Shown here piece by piece: positions 16,970 through 25,739 of a stretch of DNA of 64,000 bases. Numbering within the stretch: position 1 is the first letter of the stretch; every line of letters starts with the position of its first letter. The notes below the pieces were generated by a model. It was not told where the DNA came from. It saw only the letters and a list, made by a program, of their open reading frames with translations, and did no database searches. The stretch is from JABMQW01 sp964439935 (lineage in GTDB: Bacteria > Fidelibacterota > Marinisomatia > Marinisomatales > TCS56): assembly GCA_964439935.1 (NCBI GenBank), contig CAYTPW010000004.1, positions 62,001-126,000 of the forward strand, given 5' to 3'. The translations under genes and the position numbers were made by a program.

Positions 16970-17908
16970 TCAATTCTTTTTCGGTTGCTCGCTTATACCA
17001 CCCAGCAGCAGATATAGAATCGCCATTCGTGAAGCAACACCGTTTAACACCTGGTCCAGAATAATGGCCTGGTCGCCATCAGCAACACCACTATCAATTT
17101 CAACTCCCCGGTTCATCGGCCCCGGATGCATGATTACAATTTCTTTTTTATGCCGGGCTAATCTTTCGGTGGTGATCCCAAACATGCTGCGGTATTCCCG
17201 GATTGATGGAATCAAACCAATACCCATTCGTTCCCGTTGAATGCGTAAAATATTGACTGCATCAGCCCATTCCAATACTTCATCGACATCAGTGTTGACT
17301 GTTACACCAAGATCGGTTATCTCTGTTGGAATTAAATTTGCCGGACCACAGATTGTAACTTCTGCCCCCATAATAATCAATCCGTAGATATTACTAAGAG
17401 CAACCCGACTATGGAGAATATCACCTACAATGCCAATTTTCAGACCTTCCAGGTGACCGAATTTTTCTGATAAGCTCATCATATCCAGGATTGCCTGGGT
17501 CGGGTGCTCATGAGTGCCATCTCCAGCGTTAATTACAACAGAATCAACATACTTGGTCAGTTGCAGCGGGGCACCTGGTGCTGGATGACGCATAACGACA
17601 GCATCGATTTTCATCGCTTCAATATTCTGTGCCGTATCTTTGAAAGTTTCCCCTTTTTTCAGACTTGAACTGGAGGCGGAAAAATTAACTGTATCCGCAC
17701 TTAAGCGCTTCTGAGCCAACTCAAAACTGATCCTTGTCCGGGTAGAATTTTCAAAAAACAGATTAACAACGGTTTGGCCCTGTAAAGCAGGCACCTTTTT
17801 AACCGGCCGATCAAGCACCTCACGAAAACTGAAGGCTGTATCAAGAATCGTTTGAATATCTTCTTTGGGATAACCTTCCAGTCCCAGTAAATGTCGATTT
17901 TGCAGCAT
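16970..17908 (-). CDS. pyrB: Aspartate carbamoyltransferase catalytic subunit
   Basis: Condenses carbamoyl phosphate and aspartate in pyrimidine synthesis. It has 312 residues. The carbamoyl-phosphate loop FFENSTRTRISFE lies near residues 51-63, with MRHPAPGAP near 106, HEHPTQAILD near 134 and HPGPMNRGVE near 268. The start codon overlaps the pyrR stop by one base (TAATG). No regulatory pyrI subunit is encoded next to it, consistent with control through PyrR. Confidence 0.96.
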   Translation of the reverse strand: MLQNRHLLGLEGYPKEDIQTILDTAFSFREVLDRPVKKVPALQGQTVVNLFFENSTRTRISFELAQKRLSADTVNFSASSSSLKKGETFKDTAQNIEAMKIDAVVMRHPAPGAPLQLTKYVDSVVINAGDGTHEHPTQAILDMMSLSEKFGHLEGLKIGIVGDILHSRVALSNIYGLIIMGAEVTICGPANLIPTEITDLGVTVNTDVDEVLEWADAVNILRIQRERMGIGLIPSIREYRSMFGITTERLARHKKEIVIMHPGPMNRGVEIDSGVADGDQAIILDQVLNGVASRMAILYLLLGGISEQPKKN

Positions 17909-18459
17909 TATTTTTCGTCCTTATAAGTATTCAACTGAACCCCATCCTCACCATCGGTTTCTTTTAGCATAACCTTCACGTGTTCCCCTTCATGAGTGGG
18001 AATATTTTTTCCTACATAATCAGCTTTGATCGGTAGTTCCCGATGGCCTCGGTCAACCAGAATCGCCAATTGTACGGCTGCCGGTCGACCATAGGTTACC
18101 AGCACTTCCAGCGCGGCTCTTATAGTCCGACCAGTATACAGAACATCATCCACCAGAATAACTGTTTTTCCATCAATAGAAAATGGAATATCAGTCGCCT
18201 TGACTTGCGGCATAACCAAACGATTGCGAAAATCGTCGCGATGAAATGTAATATCTACTGAACCCCTGGGGATCTTTACTGATAGCTGTTCCGATATAAT
18301 TGTATTGAGGCGCCGCGATAGCGGTTCTCCCCTGGTCATAATACCGATTAGGACCAGTTTTTCCGGATTCGGATTGCGCTCCAGAATTTCATATGCTAGC
18401 CGGGTTAAGGATCGTTTTATATCACTTGGGCTCATCAGCGGTCGTTGGTCTACCGTCAT
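17908..18459 (-). CDS. pyrR: Bifunctional pyr operon regulator / uracil phosphoribosyltransferase
   Basis: Binds UMP or UTP and the pyr leader RNA to promote attenuation; many members also have uracil phosphoribosyltransferase activity. From ATG 18459 it has 183 residues beginning MTVDQRPLM. AAAGGA lies six bases before this ATG, which decides it over an in-frame ATG at 18474 that would sit inside the leader. The PRPP-binding motif VILVDDVLYTGRTIRAAL lies in the middle of the protein. It is first in the pyr operon, directly behind an attenuator-like leader. Confidence 0.94.
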   Translation of the reverse strand: MTVDQRPLMSPSDIKRSLTRLAYEILERNPNPEKLVLIGIMTRGEPLSRRLNTIISEQLSVKIPRGSVDITFHRDDFRNRLVMPQVKATDIPFSIDGKTVILVDDVLYTGRTIRAALEVLVTYGRPAAVQLAILVDRGHRELPIKADYVGKNIPTHEGEHVKVMLKETDGEDGVQLNTYKDEK

Positions 18460-18476
18460 TCGATTTCCTTTCATAT

Positions 18477-18566
18477 AAAAAAACCCCCGGGCAGAAAACC
18501 GACCGTATAGGTCGGACTGACCGGAGGCTCAGTTCCTGCCCTTTCCATCTCACAGGATTGGATTAA
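18477..18566 (-). promoter_or_regulatory. PyrR-type attenuator leader of the pyr operon
   Basis: Read leftward, TCCTGTGAGATGGAAAGGG (18557-18539) matches the PyrR-binding loop pattern known from pyr leaders. Next come CCTCCGG (18527-18521), an inner stem CCGACC/GGTCGG, then CCGGGGG (18490-18484) followed by seven T (18483-18477). CCTCCGG can pair with CCGGGGG to form the terminator. GGGCAG (18541-18536) can alternatively pair with CTGCCC (18494-18489), giving competing folds. The terminator ends 17 bases before the pyrR ATG. High UMP would be expected to favour termination through PyrR. Confidence 0.82.
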
Positions 18567-18705
18567 AGGGTTCATTCGGCGGCGAATTTAACTTGGATGA
18601 AACTCAAATGCACTTGATAAATATTAGAAAGAGACGTTATTGTTAAATTATTTTATATAAAAATGAAGCTGCTCACACTGCCGAGTAATATGACAGGAAA
18701 GCGAT

Positions 18706-19665
18706 CTAGTCGGTGGTAGGCGCAGGTTGGTTTTTTCTGAATTCACCGACTATCTTGGTCACATTCACAATCAGGTCCGGATCATCTGATAAATTTAATT
18801 CCATATCAATTGTTTCCTTGTTGAACCAAGCCAATTGTCGTTTAGCATATTGACGTGTTTTTAGTATTATCAATTCAACCAATTCATTGTAATTGATTTT
18901 CTGGTCCAGATGATCAATTATCTGCTGATACCCGATAGAATCCAATGCATGGAATGTACTATCATTACGGGTTACCATCAGCTGCTTGGTTTCGTCAATC
19001 CAACCGCTAACTAACATTTGCTCAGTTCGCTGGCGAATGCGCTGCTCCAAATCTTCTCTAGTCCTTGACAGCAGTATAGTAAATAGATTAAATGGATATT
19101 TTTTCGTCGGTTGTTCCACAAAGTGTTCGCTGGGTGTCCGGCCGGTCAACTCATATATTTCCAATGCCCGAATCAAACGTTTCTTGTTATTTGGATGCAC
19201 TTTTATCGCATAATCAGGATCAAGTTGACGGAGACGTTCAAGCAGTTTTTCCGGACCATTGCCTGTATATTCCTGCTCTAACCTGGACCGGATATCAAGA
19301 TCACTGGCACTGGCAGAAAAAATACCTTCGGCAATCGCACGGAAATACAGCCCGGCACCACCACAAAGGATTGGTTGATGTCCGCGGAGTTGAATATCTT
19401 CGACTACCGCAGCAGCCAACTCGGCATATTCGCCGGCGGAAATCTTTTGATCCGGTGATCGGAATGCCACCAGATGATGCGGGATAACAGACATTTCCCG
19501 GATAGTTGGTTGAGCTGTTCCGATTGACATACCGGCATATATCTGACGCGAATCCAAGCCGATTATTTCGCCACCCAATTGCCGCGCCAACTCTATCGTC
19601 AAGCTGGTTTTCCCCACCGCTGTGGGTCCAACAACTGCCAGGATCGGTACTTCGGAATTATTCAT
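18706..19665 (-). CDS. miaA: tRNA dimethylallyltransferase
   Basis: Adds a dimethylallyl group to A37 of tRNAs reading UNN codons. It has 319 residues. The P-loop is VVGPTAVGKTSL (residues 11-22), followed by GLDSRQIYAGMSIGTAQP near 35-52, HHLVAFRSPDQ near 63-73 and GGAGLYFRA near 102. It follows mutL by 45 bases and is the last gene of a long leftward run starting at efp. Confidence 0.95.
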   Translation of the reverse strand: MNNSEVPILAVVGPTAVGKTSLTIELARQLGGEIIGLDSRQIYAGMSIGTAQPTIREMSVIPHHLVAFRSPDQKISAGEYAELAAAVVEDIQLRGHQPILCGGAGLYFRAIAEGIFSASASDLDIRSRLEQEYTGNGPEKLLERLRQLDPDYAIKVHPNNKKRLIRALEIYELTGRTPSEHFVEQPTKKYPFNLFTILLSRTREDLEQRIRQRTEQMLVSGWIDETKQLMVTRNDSTFHALDSIGYQQIIDHLDQKINYNELVELIILKTRQYAKRQLAWFNKETIDMELNLSDDPDLIVNVTKIVGEFRKNQPAPTTD

Positions 19666-19710
19666 TAGGTAGCTGAAGTATCAATTGATATGGTAAATAG
19701 TGTACACTGA

Positions 19711-21489
19711 TCACCGCTCAAACCGTTTGTCCAGTTCAGCCAGACTTAGCTGAATTATTATGGGCCGGCCATGGGGACAATGATAGGGATTCTTGGTAGC
19801 AAATAATTGATTTACCAATGCCTGCATCTCTTCTCTAGTCAGGTGATCACCCATTTTAATGGCTGCATGACAGGCAAATGAAGCAGCAATTGCTTCCTGA
19901 TATGAGCTGTGTTCTTTCTGATGTGCCAGATAATGATCAAGGATATCCTTGATTATACGTTTTTCATTGCCCCACCCCATAATTGAAGGCACAGCTTCAA
20001 CCATGACTGTGTTTTTACCAAACTCTTTCAAGCGGAAACCGATCTTCTCCAATGCAGAATGCACATCCAGTAACACTGAATATTCATCGGGTGAAAATTC
20101 CAGCACTTCAGGGAATAAAAGTGTCTGAGCAGATATCGGTTGCTCCTTAAATGCTTCCAGCGCTTCTTCAAATAAAACTCGCTCATGAGCAACGTGCTGA
20201 TCAATTATCACAAGTCCGCTGTTGATCTGGGAAATGATATATTTATTATGCACCTGCCAGATATTTTCAACATCAAGAGTGCCGCCAGGCTCTTCCTGCC
20301 GTTCTGCCAGAGACGAAGCATAAGATTTTGCCCGTTCCAAATCAGGGCTCCCTGCAAGTGCCATTTCATTTGTATTCATAGGTGAACCGCCAAATGGAAT
20401 GGCATCCTGAGTATTAATGGAAGCCCTGGATTGAACCGGACCAGTGTCTGGTACAATGTCCTGAGGGTTGTCTGGTTTATCCAGAGAGGGAATCGTTTTT
20501 AAGACATTCTTAAGGGCCAGCTCTACACCTGATTTCAGTACATGATACACCCGCCACTCATCTTTGAATCGCACCTCCAGTTTCATCGGATGGACATTGA
20601 CATCAACCTGGTTGACCGGAATTGTTAAGTTTAACACAAAAAACGGGAATTCACCGCGTTTGGTCAAGGACTGGTAACCGGCATATACCGCTGAGTTCAA
20701 TAATCGATCCTGTATATAACGACCGTTTAAAAAGATATACTGTTCACCAGGGCGAGACCGCAGCAGGTTCAAATTTCCAAGGTAACCATCAATAGAGAAA
20801 CCACCTTTTGTGAATTCGACTGATTGGATATTGTCACGATAAGTCGGATCAAGTACGCCTGCAATCCGGTCTGGTAAGTTTTGGGGATTTAAATGTATCA
20901 GCGGCCGTTTATCAGCTGTCAATTTATATTCAATCGCGGGATGAGCCAGACCAAATCTCCGTATCATTCTCACAATATGTCTTAATTCAGTTCTGGGCGT
21001 CTTTAAAAATTTGCGGCGAGCAGGTGTATTGTAGAATAGACGGCGTACGGTGATACGGGTACCTGTAATTGCCGTGGCTGGTCGCAGAGATCCGGCTTGG
21101 CCATTATGTACAGTCAGTGCGGCTCCCTGGTCTGATGTATTTGTGCATGATTCAATTTCGACTTCGGCCACGGAAGCGATACTGGCCAGTGCTTCCCCCC
21201 TGAAACCAAGTGTATTGATCTTAAACAGATCTTCCGAGTTGGCGATCTTACTGGTTGTGTAACGTTCGAAAGCCAGTTGTAAATCCTCTCGAAGAATACC
21301 GGTTCCATTATCGCTAACCTGGATCATTTGTTCTCCACCAATTTCAACAACAACCTCAATCAGGTTTGCCCCAGAATCAACACTGTTTTCAACCAGCTCC
21401 TTTACCACCGATGCCGGACGTTCAACAACTTCACCAGCGGCGATTTTATTACGCAGGTCGACGCTGAGTGCTTGTATGCGGTTGGTCAT
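19711..21489 (-). CDS. mutL: DNA mismatch repair protein MutL
   Basis: Links MutS mismatch recognition to strand incision. It has 592 residues. GHKL ATPase motifs are KIAAGEVVERPASVVKELVENS (starting near residue 14), DNGTGI near 60 and GFRGEALASI near 95. The C-terminal domain carries DQHVAHERVLFEE, matching the metal-dependent endonuclease motif of nicking MutL proteins (alanine replaced by valine), and CPHGRP near the end. This predicts a methyl-independent repair type with intrinsic nicking. The start overlaps the ftcD stop by four bases. Confidence 0.95.
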   Translation of the reverse strand: MTNRIQALSVDLRNKIAAGEVVERPASVVKELVENSVDSGANLIEVVVEIGGEQMIQVSDNGTGILREDLQLAFERYTTSKIANSEDLFKINTLGFRGEALASIASVAEVEIESCTNTSDQGAALTVHNGQAGSLRPATAITGTRITVRRLFYNTPARRKFLKTPRTELRHIVRMIRRFGLAHPAIEYKLTADKRPLIHLNPQNLPDRIAGVLDPTYRDNIQSVEFTKGGFSIDGYLGNLNLLRSRPGEQYIFLNGRYIQDRLLNSAVYAGYQSLTKRGEFPFFVLNLTIPVNQVDVNVHPMKLEVRFKDEWRVYHVLKSGVELALKNVLKTIPSLDKPDNPQDIVPDTGPVQSRASINTQDAIPFGGSPMNTNEMALAGSPDLERAKSYASSLAERQEEPGGTLDVENIWQVHNKYIISQINSGLVIIDQHVAHERVLFEEALEAFKEQPISAQTLLFPEVLEFSPDEYSVLLDVHSALEKIGFRLKEFGKNTVMVEAVPSIMGWGNEKRIIKDILDHYLAHQKEHSSYQEAIAASFACHAAIKMGDHLTREEMQALVNQLFATKNPYHCPHGRPIIIQLSLAELDKRFER

Positions 21490-23327
21490 TTACCCTCTAT
21501 AACCGATTGAGTGGCAGTGAAAACTTCAGAACGTAACTGGTCTGCTTCGGCTGTGAGCCGTGTAACTTTATCACGCATTTTCATAACATAATCTTGATCA
21601 GCGGATATGCCCGGCAGATTGATCAAAACATTTAAACAGGCTCCATTTACAGCAGCAGCCCCGACTTCTGCAGCAACACCTGCATCACTGACTGAATTTG
21701 GATTACCACGTTCAACCAGTTTACCTGCCAATTGAATTATTTTCAAGGATAACTCGGCCACTTCAGCTGGTATATCGATTGCATATTTTGCAGTGTTAAG
21801 TATGGCAGTGGCTTTAGTTTTCTGTTCCTCATCCGTTTCGGCCGGTAACCGATTGGCATCCATTACATTATTAAAAGCATTTGTATCCTCGTCAATCAGA
21901 TATACCAGGCGACCCATGATGTGTTGGGCATCGCTGCCGATCTTTTCCATCTCAGATTTAACCGGTTCAAATCCTTTCTTTTCGTGAGTGAGAGCCGCAA
22001 CCATCGAAGCCAGGGCTGCTCCGACACCACCAGCCAGGGCGGCGACACTACCACCTCCCGGAGCGGGACTATTGGTTGATGTTTCAATGATAAAATCGGT
22101 TACCTTACGGTTAACCAGGTCCCGCGGTGTTGCGCGAACTGCATAATCAATGATTTTCTCTTCGGGTATGAAAGGAGATAGGTCGTTTAATCCCAGGGAT
22201 TGAACCGCGATTTCCACCAGATCGGTTTCGGGAATACCAATTGTTCGGCGTTGTTTACTGATATAGTGTCGACCAGCCATCAGGATTGCTTCCAGCGGTA
22301 TCAGGCCTACCAGCTCACTCCCGGTGACCCGGATACCCCGTTTATCAGCAAGTCGACAGGCTGTGTCAAAAACATCGTGAATTGTAGCGACCTTATAATT
22401 CGTAAAATTGATCGAGATTTGCGCCCGATTATAAGTATCGATATACCAGCCGACCGCTTTAACATCCTTGAATAGACCCGGTTTCTTTACCGGTTTATTA
22501 TCGAGTGAATCCTGATCGTACTCATTGGCTTTCCAATTCTCCTCAAGATCATGATCATGTTCTGATTGGTTATGGGTAATAATATCAGCAGTAGTGGTGG
22601 CGGTTAAATCACAAAATGCGCAGGGAAAGTGACCTGACTGGTAGCGTACAATTTTGCCGTCCAATAAATTAGGTGAATCGGCACTGGGCATCCGGTGTGA
22701 ACGACCTTTTTCCCGGAGTTCAAATGCTATATCAGTGGCCAGGCGCTTGTCACGTGTATTGAGATTGATGTTGTAAGCGATCAAGAATTCACGGCAACCC
22801 ACAACAGTTGCTCCAGCCGTACGATTGAATACCGCTGGTCCAAAATCCGGTTTCCAGCGCGGCTGGGTCAGTCTATCGGCCAGGGCTTCATATTCTCCGG
22901 AGCGTACCACAGCCAGATTTTGCCGTTCAGGTATTTTAGCTGAATGTTCGTACAGATAAACCGGAATATTCAGTTCCTCACCAACCCTTTCACCAACCCG
23001 TTCTGAGAGGGCGACGCAATCGGTAATATCAACTCCGCTTACTGGAATGAACGGACAAACATCGGTGGCACCCATGCGAGCATGTGCTCCTTGATGATGC
23101 TGCATATCAATGACCTCGGCTGCTGTTTTAATTGCTTGAAAGGCAGCCTCTTCAACTGCTGTTATCGAGCCAATAAAAGTTACAACGGTTCGATTTGTGT
23201 CAGCTCCCGGATCAACATCTAACAGGGTTATTCCTTCCACCGCTTTAATTGCTGCGGTGATCAGATCGATCCTGACAATATCCCGGCCTTCACTGAAATT
23301 CGGTACGCATTCGACTAAAGTATTCAT
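21486..23327 (-). CDS. ftcD: Bifunctional glutamate formiminotransferase / formimidoyl-THF cyclodeaminase
   Basis: Transfers the formimino group of formiminoglutamate (from histidine or purine breakdown) to tetrahydrofolate and then deaminates it to methenyl-THF. It has 613 residues. The transferase domain starts LVECVPNFSEGRD and contains HQGAHARMGATDVCPF near 78-93. The cyclodeaminase domain follows with SPAPGGGSVAALAGG near 425. Between the two transferase halves (about 215-280) is an inserted segment with CAFC and a downstream H/D/E-rich stretch including HNQSEHDHD. The link to purine degradation in region 1 is suggestive but distant. The gene overlaps mutL by four bases. Confidence 0.92.
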   Translation of the reverse strand: MNTLVECVPNFSEGRDIVRIDLITAAIKAVEGITLLDVDPGADTNRTVVTFIGSITAVEEAAFQAIKTAAEVIDMQHHQGAHARMGATDVCPFIPVSGVDITDCVALSERVGERVGEELNIPVYLYEHSAKIPERQNLAVVRSGEYEALADRLTQPRWKPDFGPAVFNRTAGATVVGCREFLIAYNINLNTRDKRLATDIAFELREKGRSHRMPSADSPNLLDGKIVRYQSGHFPCAFCDLTATTTADIITHNQSEHDHDLEENWKANEYDQDSLDNKPVKKPGLFKDVKAVGWYIDTYNRAQISINFTNYKVATIHDVFDTACRLADKRGIRVTGSELVGLIPLEAILMAGRHYISKQRRTIGIPETDLVEIAVQSLGLNDLSPFIPEEKIIDYAVRATPRDLVNRKVTDFIIETSTNSPAPGGGSVAALAGGVGAALASMVAALTHEKKGFEPVKSEMEKIGSDAQHIMGRLVYLIDEDTNAFNNVMDANRLPAETDEEQKTKATAILNTAKYAIDIPAEVAELSLKIIQLAGKLVERGNPNSVSDAGVAAEVGAAAVNGACLNVLINLPGISADQDYVMKMRDKVTRLTAEADQLRSEVFTATQSVIEGK

Positions 23328-23355
23328 AATGGGTAATCCCCGCTAAATTATCTGA

Positions 23356-23481
23356 TTAAAATGTCCTAAGGAAATAAATAATAATAATTATCAGTACACC
23401 CATGCCTATTGACCATAGCATTGAACGGCCAGGTTTACGACGAGGAATGATACGCCTAAAATGCAATTTCGATTTGCTCAA
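23356..23481 (-). CDS. Small single-helix basic membrane protein
   Basis: A 41-residue frame starting with TTG inside the stop of the M50 protease gene (TTGA overlap). It has a basic N-terminal part with FRRIIPRRKPGRS and then one hydrophobic helix (about residues 21-38, very Ile-rich). The composition and the tight coupling to its neighbour suggest a real small membrane protein with its basic end in the cytoplasm. There is no good Shine-Dalgarno sequence, so translation would depend on coupling. Function unknown. Confidence 0.5.
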   Translation of the reverse strand: MSKSKLHFRRIIPRRKPGRSMLWSIGMGVLIIIIIYFLRTF

Positions 23482-24122
23482 AATAATCCCAGGGTGAACA
23501 ATTTCATGAAGAAGCGAATGAATGGTGATATAATTACACCAATAATTGATACACGAGTTAGCATACCAATTAAAATCAGTGCAAACAGCACTTTGGGGCC
23601 ATAATACTCCAGATTGATCAACCACTGCTGGTTGCGGTTTGGAATCAGCCCAGCCAGAATTCGTGATCCATCCAAAGGTGGTAGCGGAAGAAAATTAAAC
23701 AATCCCAAAACCAGATTGATTTGCAGACTCATGACCAGTACTGATACCAGCATGTTATTCCCATCCAGAATTCCCAGACTCCAAAGCAGGCGTAATAATA
23801 TTCCACTGATCAATGCTAAAGAAAAATTGGCTGCTGGTCCTGCCAATGCGATCCAAAGCATGTCCTTCCGGGGATTTTTTAGATACCGATAATCAACCGG
23901 CACTGGCTTAGCCCAGCCAAAACCGACCAGATACAGGACAATAGCACCGAATGGATCAAGGTGCGCCAGGGGATTCAGGGTTAAGCGACCCAACTGGGCA
24001 GCAGTGGAGTCACCCAACCGGTTGGAGGCCCAGGCATGGGCAAACTCATGAAATGAAAGGGCAAAAATTATCACCGGTATCAGGATCACCTGAACCGCAG
24101 GATCTAAACTGATCAGACCCAT
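23478..24122 (-). CDS. Site-2-type protease, M50 family membrane metalloprotease
   Basis: Intramembrane zinc protease-like protein, 214 residues with about five or six membrane segments. The HEFAHAW motif (about residues 25-31) supplies HExxH, and LPLPPLDGSRILAG (about 146-159) supplies the third ligand aspartate. The GWAKPVPVDYR loop is typical of the short FtsH-independent M50 subfamily (YwhC/Rv-type) without a PDZ domain. The substrate is unknown. It lies between xerD and a tiny coupled membrane ORF. Confidence 0.87.
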   Translation of the reverse strand: MGLISLDPAVQVILIPVIIFALSFHEFAHAWASNRLGDSTAAQLGRLTLNPLAHLDPFGAIVLYLVGFGWAKPVPVDYRYLKNPRKDMLWIALAGPAANFSLALISGILLRLLWSLGILDGNNMLVSVLVMSLQINLVLGLFNFLPLPPLDGSRILAGLIPNRNQQWLINLEYYGPKVLFALILIGMLTRVSIIGVIISPFIRFFMKLFTLGLF

Positions 24123-24249
24123 ATTAAATCCGTAATCTCATGAGTAACGTAATATTTGAATAATTATTTAACATTGCTGAGCTTATCCTATCTAAATTTT
24201 TCCCAATTGCGTATTCCCGTTGAATCAAGTCCGCATCCAAAACCATTAA

Positions 24250-25143
24250 TCACCAACGTGGATGGAAAGTACGATGGACTTCTTTCAAGTAGGCTTTATC
24301 GAGATGGGTATAGATCTGCGTAGTACTAATGTCAGCATGCCCAAGCATCTCTTGAACTGCTCGCAGGTCCGCACCACCCTCCAGTAGATGAGTGGCAAAT
24401 GAATGCCGCAAAGTATGAGGACTGACTTTTTTTGCTATTCCGGCTTTTTCTGACCAGTGTCTTAGAATATTCCAGACCGCCATTCGAGTTAATTGTTTTC
24501 CATTCCGGCTAAGAAATAGATAACCGGTGTTCTGACCTTTCCGCGCCAACCCTGGACGCAGGTATTTCAGGTAATCATCCAGGTTTTTCAATGCAGGTGC
24601 ACCTAGTGGTACATAACGTTCCTTGGACCCTTTTCCGATTACTCGCAGCATGTCCGATTCAAACAACAAACTTGTTAATTTCAAGTCGCATAACTCGGTT
24701 ACTCTTAATCCCGCCGAATAAAGGCATTCGATAATCGCCAGGTCACGTAAATATAACCGGTGATCTTGGTCAATTGCTGCAATCACAGCATCAACCTCTT
24801 CGATTGTTAGAACTTCGGGCAGTTTACGTGGCAACCGTGGCGCTTCCAGTAATTGGGCCGGATTATCCAAGACCAATTTCTCAGAAGTTAGAAAGTTATG
24901 GTAGGAGCGAATCGCTGAAAATACACGACTGATGCTGGCTGGTGCCAAATGGGCATCGGTCAGTCGTCTAATAAATCCGCGGATATGCTTGGGGCGAATC
25001 CGCCGCATGGTTTTGATACCTGATTCCTCTTCGAGGTATCTAAGATACCGTTTCAGGTCACGGGAATATGCCTCGATGGAGTTTACAGCTAGATTGCGCT
25101 CCACACGCAGCATGGTAAGATAATCTTTCAAATAGGTTTCCAT
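24250..25143 (-). CDS. xerD: Tyrosine recombinase XerD-like
   Basis: Site-specific recombinase that resolves chromosome dimers at dif. It has 297 residues: an N-terminal SAM-like core-binding domain (1-95) and a C-terminal catalytic domain. Catalytic residues are Arg in SAGLRVTEL (about 149), Lys in GKGSKERYVPL, His and Arg in SPHTLRHSFATHLL (about 242-255), His in LGHADISTTQIY and the nucleophile Tyr in IYTHL. The length and the closing FHPRW fit chromosomal XerC/D rather than a phage integrase. The genome context is housekeeping. Confidence 0.9.
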   Translation of the reverse strand: METYLKDYLTMLRVERNLAVNSIEAYSRDLKRYLRYLEEESGIKTMRRIRPKHIRGFIRRLTDAHLAPASISRVFSAIRSYHNFLTSEKLVLDNPAQLLEAPRLPRKLPEVLTIEEVDAVIAAIDQDHRLYLRDLAIIECLYSAGLRVTELCDLKLTSLLFESDMLRVIGKGSKERYVPLGAPALKNLDDYLKYLRPGLARKGQNTGYLFLSRNGKQLTRMAVWNILRHWSEKAGIAKKVSPHTLRHSFATHLLEGGADLRAVQEMLGHADISTTQIYTHLDKAYLKEVHRTFHPRW

Positions 25144-25152
25144 CCTCCAAGA

Positions 25153-25728
25153 TCATTCCATGATTGCCTGTTCCACCAGATCGCACAAGATATGACCAAC
25201 CAGGATATGTCCCTCCTGTATGCGCTGAGTATCAGTACTGGGAATATTGATGACAACATTGGCTGCAGTCTTCATTTTACCGCCACTCTTACCGGTGAGA
25301 ATAATAGTATCCAAATATAAACTGCGGGCGGTTCTAACCGCTTCCAGTATGTTTGGAGAATTGCCACTTGTCGAAATGCCAATCAGTACATCGCCAGGTT
25401 TTCCCAGCGCTTCCACCTGGCGCGAAAAGACAGATTTGAAATCGGCATCATTTGACCAGGCCGTGATAAATGAAGTATCAGTTGTGAGAGCAATTGATGT
25501 TACGGCCGTCCTGATATGTCGCAGTTTTCCGACCAATTCCGCTGACAGATGCTGTGAATCGGCAGCACTACCACCATTGCCGCACCAAAGGATTTTACGC
25601 TTATCCAACACTGCTGGAATCATAATTTCCGCTGCCCGTCTGATATCCGTGTCACAAGCCTCCAGCATAGCTTGCTTGGTTTTCATACTGGCTGCAATTT
25701 GTTGTTTAATAAATTCTGATTGATCCAT
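25153..25728 (-). CDS. gmhA: Phosphoheptose isomerase (SIS domain)
   Basis: Converts sedoheptulose 7-phosphate to glycero-manno-heptose 7-phosphate for LPS core synthesis. It has 191 residues with a single SIS domain. Characteristic stretches are CGNGGSAADSQHLSAELVGK (starting near 49), GISTSGNSPNILEA near 116 and EGHILVGHILCDLVE near the end. An LPS heptose route would agree with the other outer-membrane genes, but DiaA-like SIS proteins look similar, so the role is likely rather than proven. Confidence 0.85.
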   Translation of the reverse strand: MDQSEFIKQQIAASMKTKQAMLEACDTDIRRAAEIMIPAVLDKRKILWCGNGGSAADSQHLSAELVGKLRHIRTAVTSIALTTDTSFITAWSNDADFKSVFSRQVEALGKPGDVLIGISTSGNSPNILEAVRTARSLYLDTIILTGKSGGKMKTAANVVINIPSTDTQRIQEGHILVGHILCDLVEQAIME

Positions 25729-25739
25729 TTTACCTGCTC

